Assembly: GCF_000236685.1 (NCBI RefSeq)
Contig: NC_016633.1
Location: 682,001 to 746,000, forward strand
Length of the DNA: 64,000 nucleotides
DNA from: Sphaerochaeta pleomorpha str. Grapes
GTDB lineage: Bacteria > Spirochaetota > Spirochaetia > Sphaerochaetales > Sphaerochaetaceae
Direction of reading: 5' to 3'
Shown here: positions 35,799 to 43,690 of the stretch, one piece after another
How the letters are laid out: each line of letters opens with the position of its first letter
How positions within the stretch are numbered: position 1 is the first letter of the stretch
Position numbers and translations under genes: made by a program
The notes under the pieces: model-generated
The model's database searches: none
What the model saw: the letters and a program-made list of their open reading frames with translations, nothing else
Told to the model about the DNA's origin: nothing

Positions 35799-35888
35799 CT
35801 ATTTCTTCTTATGCCTATTCATCCTGAGTTTTTTCTTTCTCTTATGAGTAGCAATTTTATGCTTTTTTCTTTTTCTTCCACAAGGCAC
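35799..35888 (-). CDS. 29-residue AURKAIP1/COX24-domain basic protein
   Basis: A very short gene that is easily missed. GTG CCT TGT GGA AGA opens a 29-residue protein (MPCGRKRKKHKIATHKR, then KKKLRMNRHKKK), with 17 Lys or Arg. AAGGAG stands 7 bases before the GTG, and a good promoter and terminator flank it. The pattern P-x-G-x-KRKxHKxATHKRKKxLRxxRHKKK is that of the C-terminal domain of mitochondrial AURKAIP1/COX24 (mS38), which also occurs as a stand-alone peptide in several bacterial phyla. A structural role in the ribosome is inferred; its position upstream of rpsF agrees. Confidence 0.85.
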   Translation of the reverse strand: MPCGRKRKKHKIATHKRKKKLRMNRHKKK

Positions 35889-35917
35889 TATAGAGCTCCT
35901 TATCAACCGGCTAAGTT

Positions 35918-35990
35918 ATCAGCGCGTGCTGATTCCGATTGATTTTTGTAATTACCGTATCATTATGCAAAGTTGCACTGCAAGCGTCAA
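35918..35990 (-). promoter_or_regulatory. Promoter and leader hairpin of the COX24-type gene
   Basis: On the minus strand TTGACG (35990-35985), a 17-base spacer and CATAAT (35967-35962) form a strong sigma-70 promoter. The leader has a hairpin ATCAGC-ACGC-GCTGAT (35933-35918) ahead of the AAGGAG. Confidence 0.55.
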
Positions 35991-36086
35991 GTAGCTGATG
36001 AAAGAAATACGTGCGCCTTCAGGCCTGCAATAAAGGAAATAGTCGAAAATCGTAGTTTTTTTTCTGATGATTTATGTAACTCCGTA

Positions 36087-36116
36087 TTGCCCCGATTGTC
36101 TAATCTTCACTACTAT
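36087..36116 (+). promoter_or_regulatory. Candidate murD promoter
   Basis: TTGCCC and TACTAT separated by 18 bases, about 25 bases upstream of murD and its GGAGG site. The stretch from 35991 to 36086 shows no other gene. Confidence 0.35.
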
Positions 36117-36140
36117 ATTTCCTATATCACGGAGGGAAGG

Positions 36141-37478
36141 ATGAAGGTTTTAATCTTCGGGCTTGGAATGCATGGGGGTGGTTTTTCAGCCGCTTCCTAT
36201 TTCCTGGACCATGGAGACGAGGTCAGGGTAACAGATCTCAAAGGTGATTCTCAGCTTGGATCGGAAGTACAGACCCTTACCGAAAGAGGTGCCGTATGCA
36301 TTACCGGAAACCACAGGGCCCAGGATTTTAGCTGGGCTGACATCGTCATCAAAAATCCTGCGATTCCTCCTGACAATCCCCTTCTGGCATCAGCCAGGAT
36401 GGTGGTCAATGATTTTGCCTGGCTTTTCTCCTCTCCTTGGTGCGAACAGACAAAGATCATTGCAATCACGGGTACAAAAGGTAAAACCACAACCTCCGCG
36501 GCTGTTGCCCATGTCCTGGAAAAAATGGGATTCGAGGCTATGCAGTGTGGGAATATGGGAATCAGCGCTTTTTCTGTTCTGAAAGATTGGGAAACCAGGG
36601 TTGCCCAAGGGAAAAAGATGCCTGACTACCTTGTCTGTGAGTTCTCTTCCTGGTTAATCAGGGACACGTTCACGGCAATGCACGGGTTGCTCCCCCCTAT
36701 GGAAATCTGTGCCCTTACCAATTTTTACCCAGACCACCTGAATGCCTACAAGTCAACAGACCAATACCTGGCAGAGAAACTGGAACTCTTCGGTCCACAT
36801 ACCAAAAAAGCCGTAGTACCCGATGCCCTGATAAAGGAAATACAAAAACTTACCGGTTTGGACCGTAAACATGTCAGTGGCATCGATAGATCCTGTGCAA
36901 AGGTGCTGGAAGAAATGCCCCACCTAAAGAGCGCCTATGCAATCCTTCTTGCTTTGGGATTCAAATGGAAGACAATCCTCAAAGCACTGCAGAGTTTCAG
37001 CGGGGTTCCCCATCGAATTGAGCAGGTTGGCAGGATCGGCAACATTATGCTGGTAAATGACAGCGCGGCGACCATACCCGAAGCGGTTCATTTTACGTGT
37101 GCAAAATTCCGTCTGATGCCAATACACCTCATCTGTGGGGGAACGGACAAGAACCTTGTGGCAGAATCGATGCTTGAGGAATTGCAAAATGCATCCAGTC
37201 TTTCCCTGCTTGATGGTTCCTTTACGAGAAACAAACTCATTCCCCTTATGAAGAGTAAAAACATACCGTATACAGGTCCTTATTCCAGTATGGAGAAGGC
37301 CCTGGGAAATGCCTGTAGCAAAGCGTTTGAAAAAGCAAAAAACCTACCGGAGCTTCCCCAGGTTGTCCTACTCTCCCCGGGGGCTGCCTCGTTTGAGTTG
37401 TTCGTCAATGAATATGACCGGGGGGACCAATTCAGGAACTTGGCAAATACCCTTCTTGATTCCAAGCCTGACGATTGA
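36141..37478 (+). CDS. murD: UDP-N-acetylmuramoyl-L-alanine:D-glutamate ligase
   Basis: A 445-residue Mur ligase that adds D-Glu to UDP-MurNAc-L-Ala in the cytoplasm. ATP site GTKGKTTTSAAVAHVL, central FYPDHLNAYKS, and C-terminal LLSPGAASFELF ... YDRGDQFRNL (MurD form) are present. The ATG at 36141 follows GGAGG; the longer frame of 56 codons is rejected. It stands alone instead of in a dcw cluster. Its 3' end overlaps the convergent FemAB-type gene by 47 bases. Confidence 0.9.
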   Translation: MKVLIFGLGMHGGGFSAASYFLDHGDEVRVTDLKGDSQLGSEVQTLTERGAVCITGNHRAQDFSWADIVIKNPAIPPDNPLLASARMVVNDFAWLFSSPWCEQTKIIAITGTKGKTTTSAAVAHVLEKMGFEAMQCGNMGISAFSVLKDWETRVAQGKKMPDYLVCEFSSWLIRDTFTAMHGLLPPMEICALTNFYPDHLNAYKSTDQYLAEKLELFGPHTKKAVVPDALIKEIQKLTGLDRKHVSGIDRSCAKVLEEMPHLKSAYAILLALGFKWKTILKALQSFSGVPHRIEQVGRIGNIMLVNDSAATIPEAVHFTCAKFRLMPIHLICGGTDKNLVAESMLEELQNASSLSLLDGSFTRNKLIPLMKSKNIPYTGPYSSMEKALGNACSKAFEKAKNLPELPQVVLLSPGAASFELFVNEYDRGDQFRNLANTLLDSKPDD

Positions 37479-38481
37479 GCCTATAGCGGATATTTTCTGT
37501 AATCGAATAGATTTTCCAGACTACCAACCTAATGACATAATCGGTAGTGGGAGTCCTGTAGTAGGGTTGCCCACCAAAAGAAAGCTTGAATAATTCAAGC
37601 CCTTTCAAATGAAGCCCCCGTCCCATCGGCCCGGGAATCCCAAAGAAATCGTAATATTTACATCCATTCTCACAGGCAAGCGAAATAGCAAAATCCTGCA
37701 AAACGTGGGAACAGGTAATGTTATCCAGTCTGAGCGAGGCACCGAAAAGATAGACAGCCTCAGAAAAACCCATAAGGATTATGCATCCACCGATTATAAT
37801 CCCTTCCCGCCAGGCAAGGATGAGCTTGCATTTCACATCACCGGCTACCTTGCCATCAAGGGCTAGCAGTGCTTTGAGATACTTGCTTGATCGGGCCGAA
37901 AACCCATCCCGTCGGGCTGTCTCGAGATATACGTTATACCAACGCTTGAAATCGTTGGTGTCGCCATTCCAAAGAGACACATCAACGACTTGGGAACTCT
38001 TTCTAAGCGCACGTTTGGCACGGTCCCTATATCCATAGGTTACCGCTTCATAGCCCCACTGCAAATCTAAGCGCACTGTACCATCCGGCTGAACGCTTTC
38101 CTTTGCGGTCCTAAATCTTTTTCCTTCAAGCTTCATCACATTGGGATCATTTACTTCATCCCAGGGAAGATCATACCTGATCGCAAACACGCTTTTGGGA
38201 AGCTGTCGCCTCAACTCCCTGGACAATTCTTTGATAAATTCGGAAATTCCAAGGGTGGGACAATTGAATACATCCGGGCCAAAGGGGATATACGCCAGGG
38301 AACAAAGAGGGAATAATTTCTTTACAAGGACTAGGACCTGGGAATGCCATCCTTCCACCTCTAGGGAAAAAGCATGGGCATTCCAACCCGAGGCATGCTT
38401 GATCGCACCCCAGAAACTACTTTGGAAAGGTGACCCCTGGCAAGGGAATTTTTTATAGTCTATTTTTGTAAGTACAACCAC
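37432..38481 (-). CDS. FemAB/FemX-type aminoacyltransferase (GNAT-fold)
   Basis: A 349-residue FemABX-family protein with two GNAT-like domains. Family-like segments are WGAIKHASGWNAHAF near the start, the basic RDRAKRALRKSS region, and C-terminal GCKYYDFFGIPGPMGRG. Members add amino acids from tRNA to lipid II stem peptides, making peptidoglycan cross-bridges. The exact amino acid cannot be read from sequence. GTG at 38481 has AGGA upstream. It converges on murD, another cell-wall gene, so the link between them is spatial but plausible. Confidence 0.85.
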   Translation of the reverse strand: MVVLTKIDYKKFPCQGSPFQSSFWGAIKHASGWNAHAFSLEVEGWHSQVLVLVKKLFPLCSLAYIPFGPDVFNCPTLGISEFIKELSRELRRQLPKSVFAIRYDLPWDEVNDPNVMKLEGKRFRTAKESVQPDGTVRLDLQWGYEAVTYGYRDRAKRALRKSSQVVDVSLWNGDTNDFKRWYNVYLETARRDGFSARSSKYLKALLALDGKVAGDVKCKLILAWREGIIIGGCIILMGFSEAVYLFGASLRLDNITCSHVLQDFAISLACENGCKYYDFFGIPGPMGRGLHLKGLELFKLSFGGQPYYRTPTTDYVIRLVVWKIYSITENIRYRLNRQAWNQEGYLPSS

Positions 38482-38514
38482 CTTTTTCCATCCTGATAAA
38501 CAATATGCTATGAC

Positions 38515-38540
38515 AAAGGGAGCCTGTTCGGCTCCCTTTT
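38515..38540. terminator. Terminator downstream of metG
   Basis: Perfect 10-bp stem AAAGGGAGCC / GGCTCCCTTT with a TGTTC loop and T-runs on both sides. It lies between the metG stop and the FemAB-type start. Confidence 0.75.
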
Positions 38541-38565
38541 CCGATCCGCTACAAATTGGGAGATA

Positions 38566-40809
38566 TTAACCGACAGGTCCGTTCAGGTATTTTTTGGAGG
38601 TAAGGAATACACCTTCAGATTGCAAGGCCTTTCCATCTACCTTTACTATTCCATTTTCTGCATATATTGGCATAGCAAAGAAATGATCTGCCTTCACATA
38701 GGTCATTACTCCCTCAGGCTGTGTAAATCCTTCTGGCTCCAAGACTGTCCCTGTCTCAAATTGAGGTGCAAACAGAACCTCACAGGTACTGTGCTCCTCG
38801 GCATCAGGGTCACTGGCAGCCAAAAGCATCCCATAGCTCTTCACTCCCCTGAAATTTGCTGGTTTGAGGTTGCTCACCAAGACGATATTCTGTCCCAGCA
38901 GCTCCTCTGCGGTATAATAGGGAACGATTGAACTGACAATCGTCCGGCTTTCCTCTTCCTTGCAATCAAGGGTAAGGATATAGAGTTTATCCCCTGCCGG
39001 GTGTTTTTCGACCTGGGTTATGGTAGCAACCTTAAGGAGTACCTTCCGGTTGAATTGTTCTGCGATTGTTTCCTCTGTAACTGTTTTGTTCTGATCCATT
39101 ATATTCTCCGGTCCTTTCTTTACTTCTTTCGGGGAAGCTTTTTTCTGTTCTTTCTCTGCACGCTCTTCCTGCGACCCGGCAAAACGCTCCCGTAGATCGA
39201 CAATCAGGTCGTCATCCAGTTTTGCAAAAAGCAACTCGGTCTCCCCTATCCCGGATATTCCAGAATAGTCTCCCAGAGATGACCAACGGGCATCGGTGCT
39301 GTTCAAGAACGAGAGCAATTTCTCACTGGTTGTAGGCATGAACGGTTCAATCATGATTCCAAGGTCCCTGATAAGGTAAACCAAGGTCCTGAGCAAGGAA
39401 GCCGCTTTTTTTGGATTCTCGTTACGCATCTTCCAAGGTTCGCCATCCTGGAACGCTTTGTTTCCGATGGAAGAGAGCGCAAGTATTCTCCTCAGGCTTT
39501 CCCGTTCCTCCGCACGCTCCATCAAAGAATCGATTTCCTTTTCTTTTTCCATGATTGCCGCGTACAGATCCATGTCAAGGTCGCCCTCGGGGATTTTCCC
39601 ATCATAGAAACGACGCACGAAGGTAAGGGTCCGGTTCACAAGATTTGACAGATTCCCTATCAACTCACCGTTAACCTTCTCCTGGAAATCAGCCCAAGTA
39701 AACGTAACATCACTCTTTTCGGGCCTATTGTAATACATATAAAAACGCCATACATCCGCGGGAATCCCGGTCTGTTGCACATCATTGCCAAAAATCCCGA
39801 CACCCAGGCTCTTACTGAATTTACCACCCTCGTAATTCAAATACTCGGTGCTGCTCATATGATGAAGCATCGTCCAGTTTTCACCCGAGGCGAGCTGGCA
39901 GGAAGGGAAAATAACCGTATGGAACGGGATGTTGTCTTTTCCGATAAACTGGAACAATTCCGTATTATCCGGGTCATGCCACCATTTCTCCCAGTCTTCG
40001 GTTGCATTGGCACTGATGGAAACATATCCGATAGGGGCATCGAACCAGACATAGAAGACTTTGCCTTCATACCCTTCTTTCGGTACAGGAATCCCCCATT
40101 TCAAGTCACGGGTGATACACCGTTCCTTCAAACCGTCACGAATCCAGGATTTTGTCACTTGAATCGCATTGTTTGCCCAAAAACCATCCACACTGGCTTT
40201 TTGCATCCAGGACTCAAGCAGGGGAAGAGCCTTGGGAAGGTCTATATAAAGATGTTTCGTCTTTTTGGGGATAGGTTTCGTACCACAGACACCGCACTTT
40301 GGCTCGATCAATTCAGTCGGGTCAAGCAGAGTCTGGCAGGAGTCACACTGGTCTCCCCTCGCACCGGTAGAACCGCAATGGGGACAGGTGCCCTCAACGA
40401 AACGGTCGGCAAGGAATCGCTCGCACTGGGGACAATACAGCTGTTCAAGTTCGTGCTCGCTGATATATCCTGCGGCATCGACCTCCTTGAAAATTTTCTG
40501 TACTATCTGCGTCTGTTCAGGGGTACTCGTTCTGCCGAAATAATCGAATGAAATAGAAAACCACGTATATATATCGCGATGGATTGCATGGTAGCGGTCG
40601 CAAAGTTCACGAGGGGAAACCCCTTCTTTCAATGCTCTCGTCTCAGTAGCTGTTCCATATTCGTCGGTACCGCAGACATACAGGGTCTCATACCCCTTGG
40701 AGCGGCAGAACCTGGCGAAAACGTCAGCAGAAAGCACCTGGGTCAAATTGCCTAGATGTGGAATATTGTTTACATAGGGTAATGCAGAGGTAACCAGTCT
40801 TTTTTTCAT
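38566..40809 (-). CDS. metG: Methionyl-tRNA synthetase
   Basis: A 747-residue class I synthetase. HLGN of the HIGH motif is near residue 20, a zinc knuckle with four CxxC pairs (CPQC, CPHC, CDSC, CGVC) lies at about 145-190, and FSKSLGVG is the KMSKS motif. Residues of about 590-700 form a tRNA-binding EMAP-II-like OB fold (VEKHPAGDKLYILTL, NLKPANFRGVKSYGMLLAA). The start is ambiguous: ATG at 40809 gives the expected MKKRLVTSALPYVNN, but AAGGAGG lies 15 bases upstream and is at ideal distance from an in-frame ATT (40821), and a promoter placed over this region would give a nearly leaderless message. Confidence 0.95.
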   Translation of the reverse strand: MKKRLVTSALPYVNNIPHLGNLTQVLSADVFARFCRSKGYETLYVCGTDEYGTATETRALKEGVSPRELCDRYHAIHRDIYTWFSISFDYFGRTSTPEQTQIVQKIFKEVDAAGYISEHELEQLYCPQCERFLADRFVEGTCPHCGSTGARGDQCDSCQTLLDPTELIEPKCGVCGTKPIPKKTKHLYIDLPKALPLLESWMQKASVDGFWANNAIQVTKSWIRDGLKERCITRDLKWGIPVPKEGYEGKVFYVWFDAPIGYVSISANATEDWEKWWHDPDNTELFQFIGKDNIPFHTVIFPSCQLASGENWTMLHHMSSTEYLNYEGGKFSKSLGVGIFGNDVQQTGIPADVWRFYMYYNRPEKSDVTFTWADFQEKVNGELIGNLSNLVNRTLTFVRRFYDGKIPEGDLDMDLYAAIMEKEKEIDSLMERAEERESLRRILALSSIGNKAFQDGEPWKMRNENPKKAASLLRTLVYLIRDLGIMIEPFMPTTSEKLLSFLNSTDARWSSLGDYSGISGIGETELLFAKLDDDLIVDLRERFAGSQEERAEKEQKKASPKEVKKGPENIMDQNKTVTEETIAEQFNRKVLLKVATITQVEKHPAGDKLYILTLDCKEEESRTIVSSIVPYYTAEELLGQNIVLVSNLKPANFRGVKSYGMLLAASDPDAEEHSTCEVLFAPQFETGTVLEPEGFTQPEGVMTYVKADHFFAMPIYAENGIVKVDGKALQSEGVFLTSKKYLNGPVG

Positions 40810-40816
40810 AGAGGTT

Positions 40817-40845
40817 ATAATAGACCGCCTCCTTGTTAATTTCAA
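40817..40845 (-). promoter_or_regulatory. Candidate metG promoter at the start codon
   Basis: On the minus strand TTGAAA (40845-40840), a 17-base spacer and TATTAT (40822-40817). Transcription would begin near 40810-40809, at the A of the ATG. The AAGGAGG site is inside the promoter spacer. Confidence 0.4.
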
Positions 40846-40889
40846 TGGGAAACCGGGATTTGTGGGTGACTTTTCTTTTATTGACAAGC

Positions 40890-40918
40890 TTGACGATACG
40901 ACAGGGAGAAAGTACATT
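40890..40918 (+). promoter_or_regulatory. Candidate hflK promoter
   Basis: TTGACG (40890-40895), 17 bases, then TACATT (40913-40918). The predicted start is near 40925, 29 bases before the hflK ATG. Confidence 0.4.
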
Positions 40919-40953
40919 GAAGATGTGCCTTCCTGGCACATTAAGGAGAGACC

Positions 40954-41937
40954 ATGGATACCATGCAGCAGCCACCAAGGCCTGCGCGTAAGACGAACAG
41001 CATCAGCCCCAAACTGGTTGTCTGGATTATCGTCGCTATCGTGCTCGTCATGTTGGTTCTCAGCAGTTTCTTTGTGGTAGACCAGACCGAACAGTCCGTT
41101 GTATTGCGCTTAGGCAAATACAACCGTACCGTCGGGCCTGGACTTCAGACAAAAATCCCGTTGGGCATCGAATCAAGTTACAACGTTCCGACTCAAGTAG
41201 TGCAGACTATGACCTTCGGATATCGTGCAAATGCATCCAATACCCCATTATTCGGCAGTTCCGACTATCCGAATGAATCTTTGATGCTTACAGGTGATCT
41301 GAACATCATCGATGTAGAATGGATTGTACAGTACAAAATCGAAGACCCTGTAAAATGGATGTTTAATGTTGAATCGAGGGAAACCACAATCCGGGATATC
41401 AGCCAGAGTGTCATGAACCAGCTAGTCGGAGACCTTCCGATTCTTTCTGTCATGACAAGCGAGAGAACAAGTATCGAAGTAATCGCCCAGGAAAAAACCC
41501 AGACGATTTTCGACAACTACAATCTGGGCGTACGGGTAGTAACTGTAAAACTGCAGAACATCGTTCCCCCGGTCGGAGAAGTCCAGGATGCCTTTGAGGA
41601 TGTAAACAAGGCAATACAGGACATGAACCGGCTTATCAACGAAGGGAAGCAGAATTACAACAAAGTAATTCCTTCGGCTACCGGTGAAGCCAACAAGCTT
41701 ATCCAGATTGCCCAAGGATATGCTGCCGAACGTGTCAACCAAGCCTCCGGTGACGTAGCCCGTTTCAACAGTGTCCGCGAAGTCTATGAACAGAGCAAGG
41801 ACATTACCCGAACACGACTCTACATCGAGGCTATGGAAGCAATCGTCAATCCAACGGAAGGCGGATCTGTCACCTTGGTTGATAAGAACTTGAAAAACTA
41901 CCTGCCTTTGCAGATGCTGGGGGGTAATACGAAATGA
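40954..41937 (+). CDS. hflK: HflK, membrane protease modulator
   Basis: A 327-residue SPFH/prohibitin-domain protein. One N-terminal helix (about 21-44) anchors it; the rest is in the periplasmic space, with VVLRLGKYNRTVGPGL, then DLNIIDVEWIVQYKIEDP and IQDMNRLINEGKQNYNKVIPSATGEA as the HflK-type core and coiled coil. With HflC it forms a complex that surrounds and restrains FtsH. AAGGAGA precedes the ATG. The stop overlaps hflC as ATGA. Confidence 0.93.
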   Translation: MDTMQQPPRPARKTNSISPKLVVWIIVAIVLVMLVLSSFFVVDQTEQSVVLRLGKYNRTVGPGLQTKIPLGIESSYNVPTQVVQTMTFGYRANASNTPLFGSSDYPNESLMLTGDLNIIDVEWIVQYKIEDPVKWMFNVESRETTIRDISQSVMNQLVGDLPILSVMTSERTSIEVIAQEKTQTIFDNYNLGVRVVTVKLQNIVPPVGEVQDAFEDVNKAIQDMNRLINEGKQNYNKVIPSATGEANKLIQIAQGYAAERVNQASGDVARFNSVREVYEQSKDITRTRLYIEAMEAIVNPTEGGSVTLVDKNLKNYLPLQMLGGNTK

Positions 41938-42938
41938 GAAATGCAACCAATACAAAAAAACTAGTGACTACACTGGTAGTTATAGCGGTCATCCTGATTA
42001 TATTCCTTCTGCTCGGACCCTTTTACATCCTGTATGAAGGCCAGCAGGCGGTTATCACCAGATTCGGTAAAATTGTTAACACGGAATCTGATGCAGGGCT
42101 TAAACTGAAAATGCCTTTGGTTGACAATGTAGTGATTTACCCAAAGAAAATTATTTCTTGGGACGGGGACGCCCAGCGTATACCGACCAAGGAAAACCAG
42201 TTTATCTGGGTTGACACCACTGCCCGTTGGGTAATCGAAGATGCTGCAAAGTTCTATGAAACCGTCAATACGGTTAATAATGGTCTTTCCAGGCTCAACG
42301 ATGTCCTCGACTCCTCGATCAGGACCATCATCAGTGAGAACTACCTGAATGAAGCAGTAAGGAACACCAACCAGATCAATGACATCAAGGTTATTGAGCA
42401 GGTCCAGAATGTAGAGAGCAACGAAGATGCCGAGACATTGAGAAACCTGACCAAGACCCAGGCAAAGCAGGAAACGATCAGTATCGGTCGTGACGGGCTG
42501 AGCCAGATGATGTTCAATCAGGCAAAGAAGTTCACCGATGCCTACGGTATCAAGATGATCGACATTGTCGTAAGGCAGATCCGCTACAGCGATGACCTTA
42601 CCGAGAGTGTCTACCAGAGGATGATCAAAGAACGTAACCAGATTGCAGAAGCCTACAGGTCCTATGGACGTGGCCAGGCTGCCCAGTGGCAAGGCAAGAC
42701 GGAAAACGAAGAGAAGGTAATCCTCTCCGAGGCATATGCTAAGAGTGAGACGATCAAGGGTATCGCCGATGCCAAGGCAGCTACGATTTATTCTGAAGCC
42801 TATCAGGCAGACCCTGAGTTCTTCGAATTCTGGCGTACCTTGGAGTCGTACAAGAAAACGGTTCCATCCTTGAACAAGGTGTTGAGCACTGACATGCAGT
42901 ATTTCAACATGCTTTATGGGATTAATAAGCAGAAATAG
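41934..42938 (+). CDS. hflC: HflC, membrane protease modulator
   Basis: A 334-residue SPFH protein with an N-terminal helix (about 11-32). FYILYEGQQAVITRFGKIV and DAGLKLKMPLVDNVVIYPKKI match HflC, as do YGIKMIDIVVRQIRYSDDLTESVYQRM and the final Ala/Glu-rich coiled-coil. Partner of the hflK product, translated from the same message. Followed by a strong terminator. Confidence 0.94.
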   Translation: MRNATNTKKLVTTLVVIAVILIIFLLLGPFYILYEGQQAVITRFGKIVNTESDAGLKLKMPLVDNVVIYPKKIISWDGDAQRIPTKENQFIWVDTTARWVIEDAAKFYETVNTVNNGLSRLNDVLDSSIRTIISENYLNEAVRNTNQINDIKVIEQVQNVESNEDAETLRNLTKTQAKQETISIGRDGLSQMMFNQAKKFTDAYGIKMIDIVVRQIRYSDDLTESVYQRMIKERNQIAEAYRSYGRGQAAQWQGKTENEEKVILSEAYAKSETIKGIADAKAATIYSEAYQADPEFFEFWRTLESYKKTVPSLNKVLSTDMQYFNMLYGINKQK

Positions 42939-42961
42939 TTCATAACAGACTTGTTTTTCCG

Positions 42962-42995
42962 GGAAGGGATTATTCGTAATCCCTTCCTTTTTTTT
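42962..42995 (+). terminator. Terminator of hflKC
   Basis: An 11-bp perfect stem GGAAGGGATTA / TAATCCCTTCC capped by a TTCG tetraloop and followed by eight T. Confidence 0.93.
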
Positions 42996-43018
42996 ATGTT
43001 GCAAGCTACACTCTGCCC

Positions 43019-43690
43019 ATGGAAAAAGACACCCTTATCGCCTTCGACTTCGATGGTACGCTCTACCCTATCGATCCCTATGACAGTGAACAGTTGCTTA
43101 TGCTTGCCTGTTCCGCCAAAAAGGGAACCTTGAACCGTAAACGGACAAAATTGGCTGTCAGGCAGGATCAAAAAGGAAATATGGACTGGGCCGCCTTTAC
43201 TGCTTCCTATCGTCTCCATACTAAATCATGTAATGAAGACCTGATACAATCTGTCACAAAGGCTTTACTGGGAAAAGTACACCCAGCCGATTTTGAGGCG
43301 CTCAGGCAACTCTCGTCCCGATCAGACTTCGCCATTATCAGTTGCGGGACTGAAAACCTTGTAGAGGCATTTTTACAGGCACTGGGAATTTCCGATCTTT
43401 TTATCGGAATATGGGGGAAAAGGCTTCATTTCTCCGAGGACAGAAAAACCTCCATGGAAATCCATGTAAAGGGTCCCCAGGACAAAGCAAGGGTTCTTGA
43501 TGCTTTGGGTAAGGATTATGCACGGACGATTGCAATCGGGGACGGTCCCACTGACATCCCCATGTTGCAATCTGCCGACCTCGGACTCATTGTTGACTGG
43601 AAGGGAAAAGGCAACAGCTACCCGTTTGAAACCTTCTCCTCCCTGGATGACGCCTGCAGGAAGGCAAATTTGTTTATCAACGGGGCTTAA
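43019..43690 (+). CDS. HAD-family phosphatase
   Basis: A 223-residue haloacid dehalogenase-superfamily hydrolase. Motif I is AFDFDGTLYP (nucleophile Asp at residue 9 or so), motif II IISCGTENL, and motif III/IV IAIGDGPTDIPMLQSA. The helical cap inserted after motif I and the GDGPTDIPM form resemble phosphoserine-phosphatase-like members; the substrate is unknown. No clear Shine-Dalgarno precedes the ATG, only 24 bases after the hflC terminator, so its expression signal is unclear. The 3' end overlaps the convergent permease gene by 14 bases. Confidence 0.82.
   Translation: MEKDTLIAFDFDGTLYPIDPYDSEQLLMLACSAKKGTLNRKRTKLAVRQDQKGNMDWAAFTASYRLHTKSCNEDLIQSVTKALLGKVHPADFEALRQLSSRSDFAIISCGTENLVEAFLQALGISDLFIGIWGKRLHFSEDRKTSMEIHVKGPQDKARVLDALGKDYARTIAIGDGPTDIPMLQSADLGLIVDWKGKGNSYPFETFSSLDDACRKANLFINGA

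Noticed and set aside
41961-43004. A 347-codon minus-strand frame opposite hflC
   Set aside because: hflC is well supported on the other strand; the frame runs through its terminator hairpin and has no start signal.
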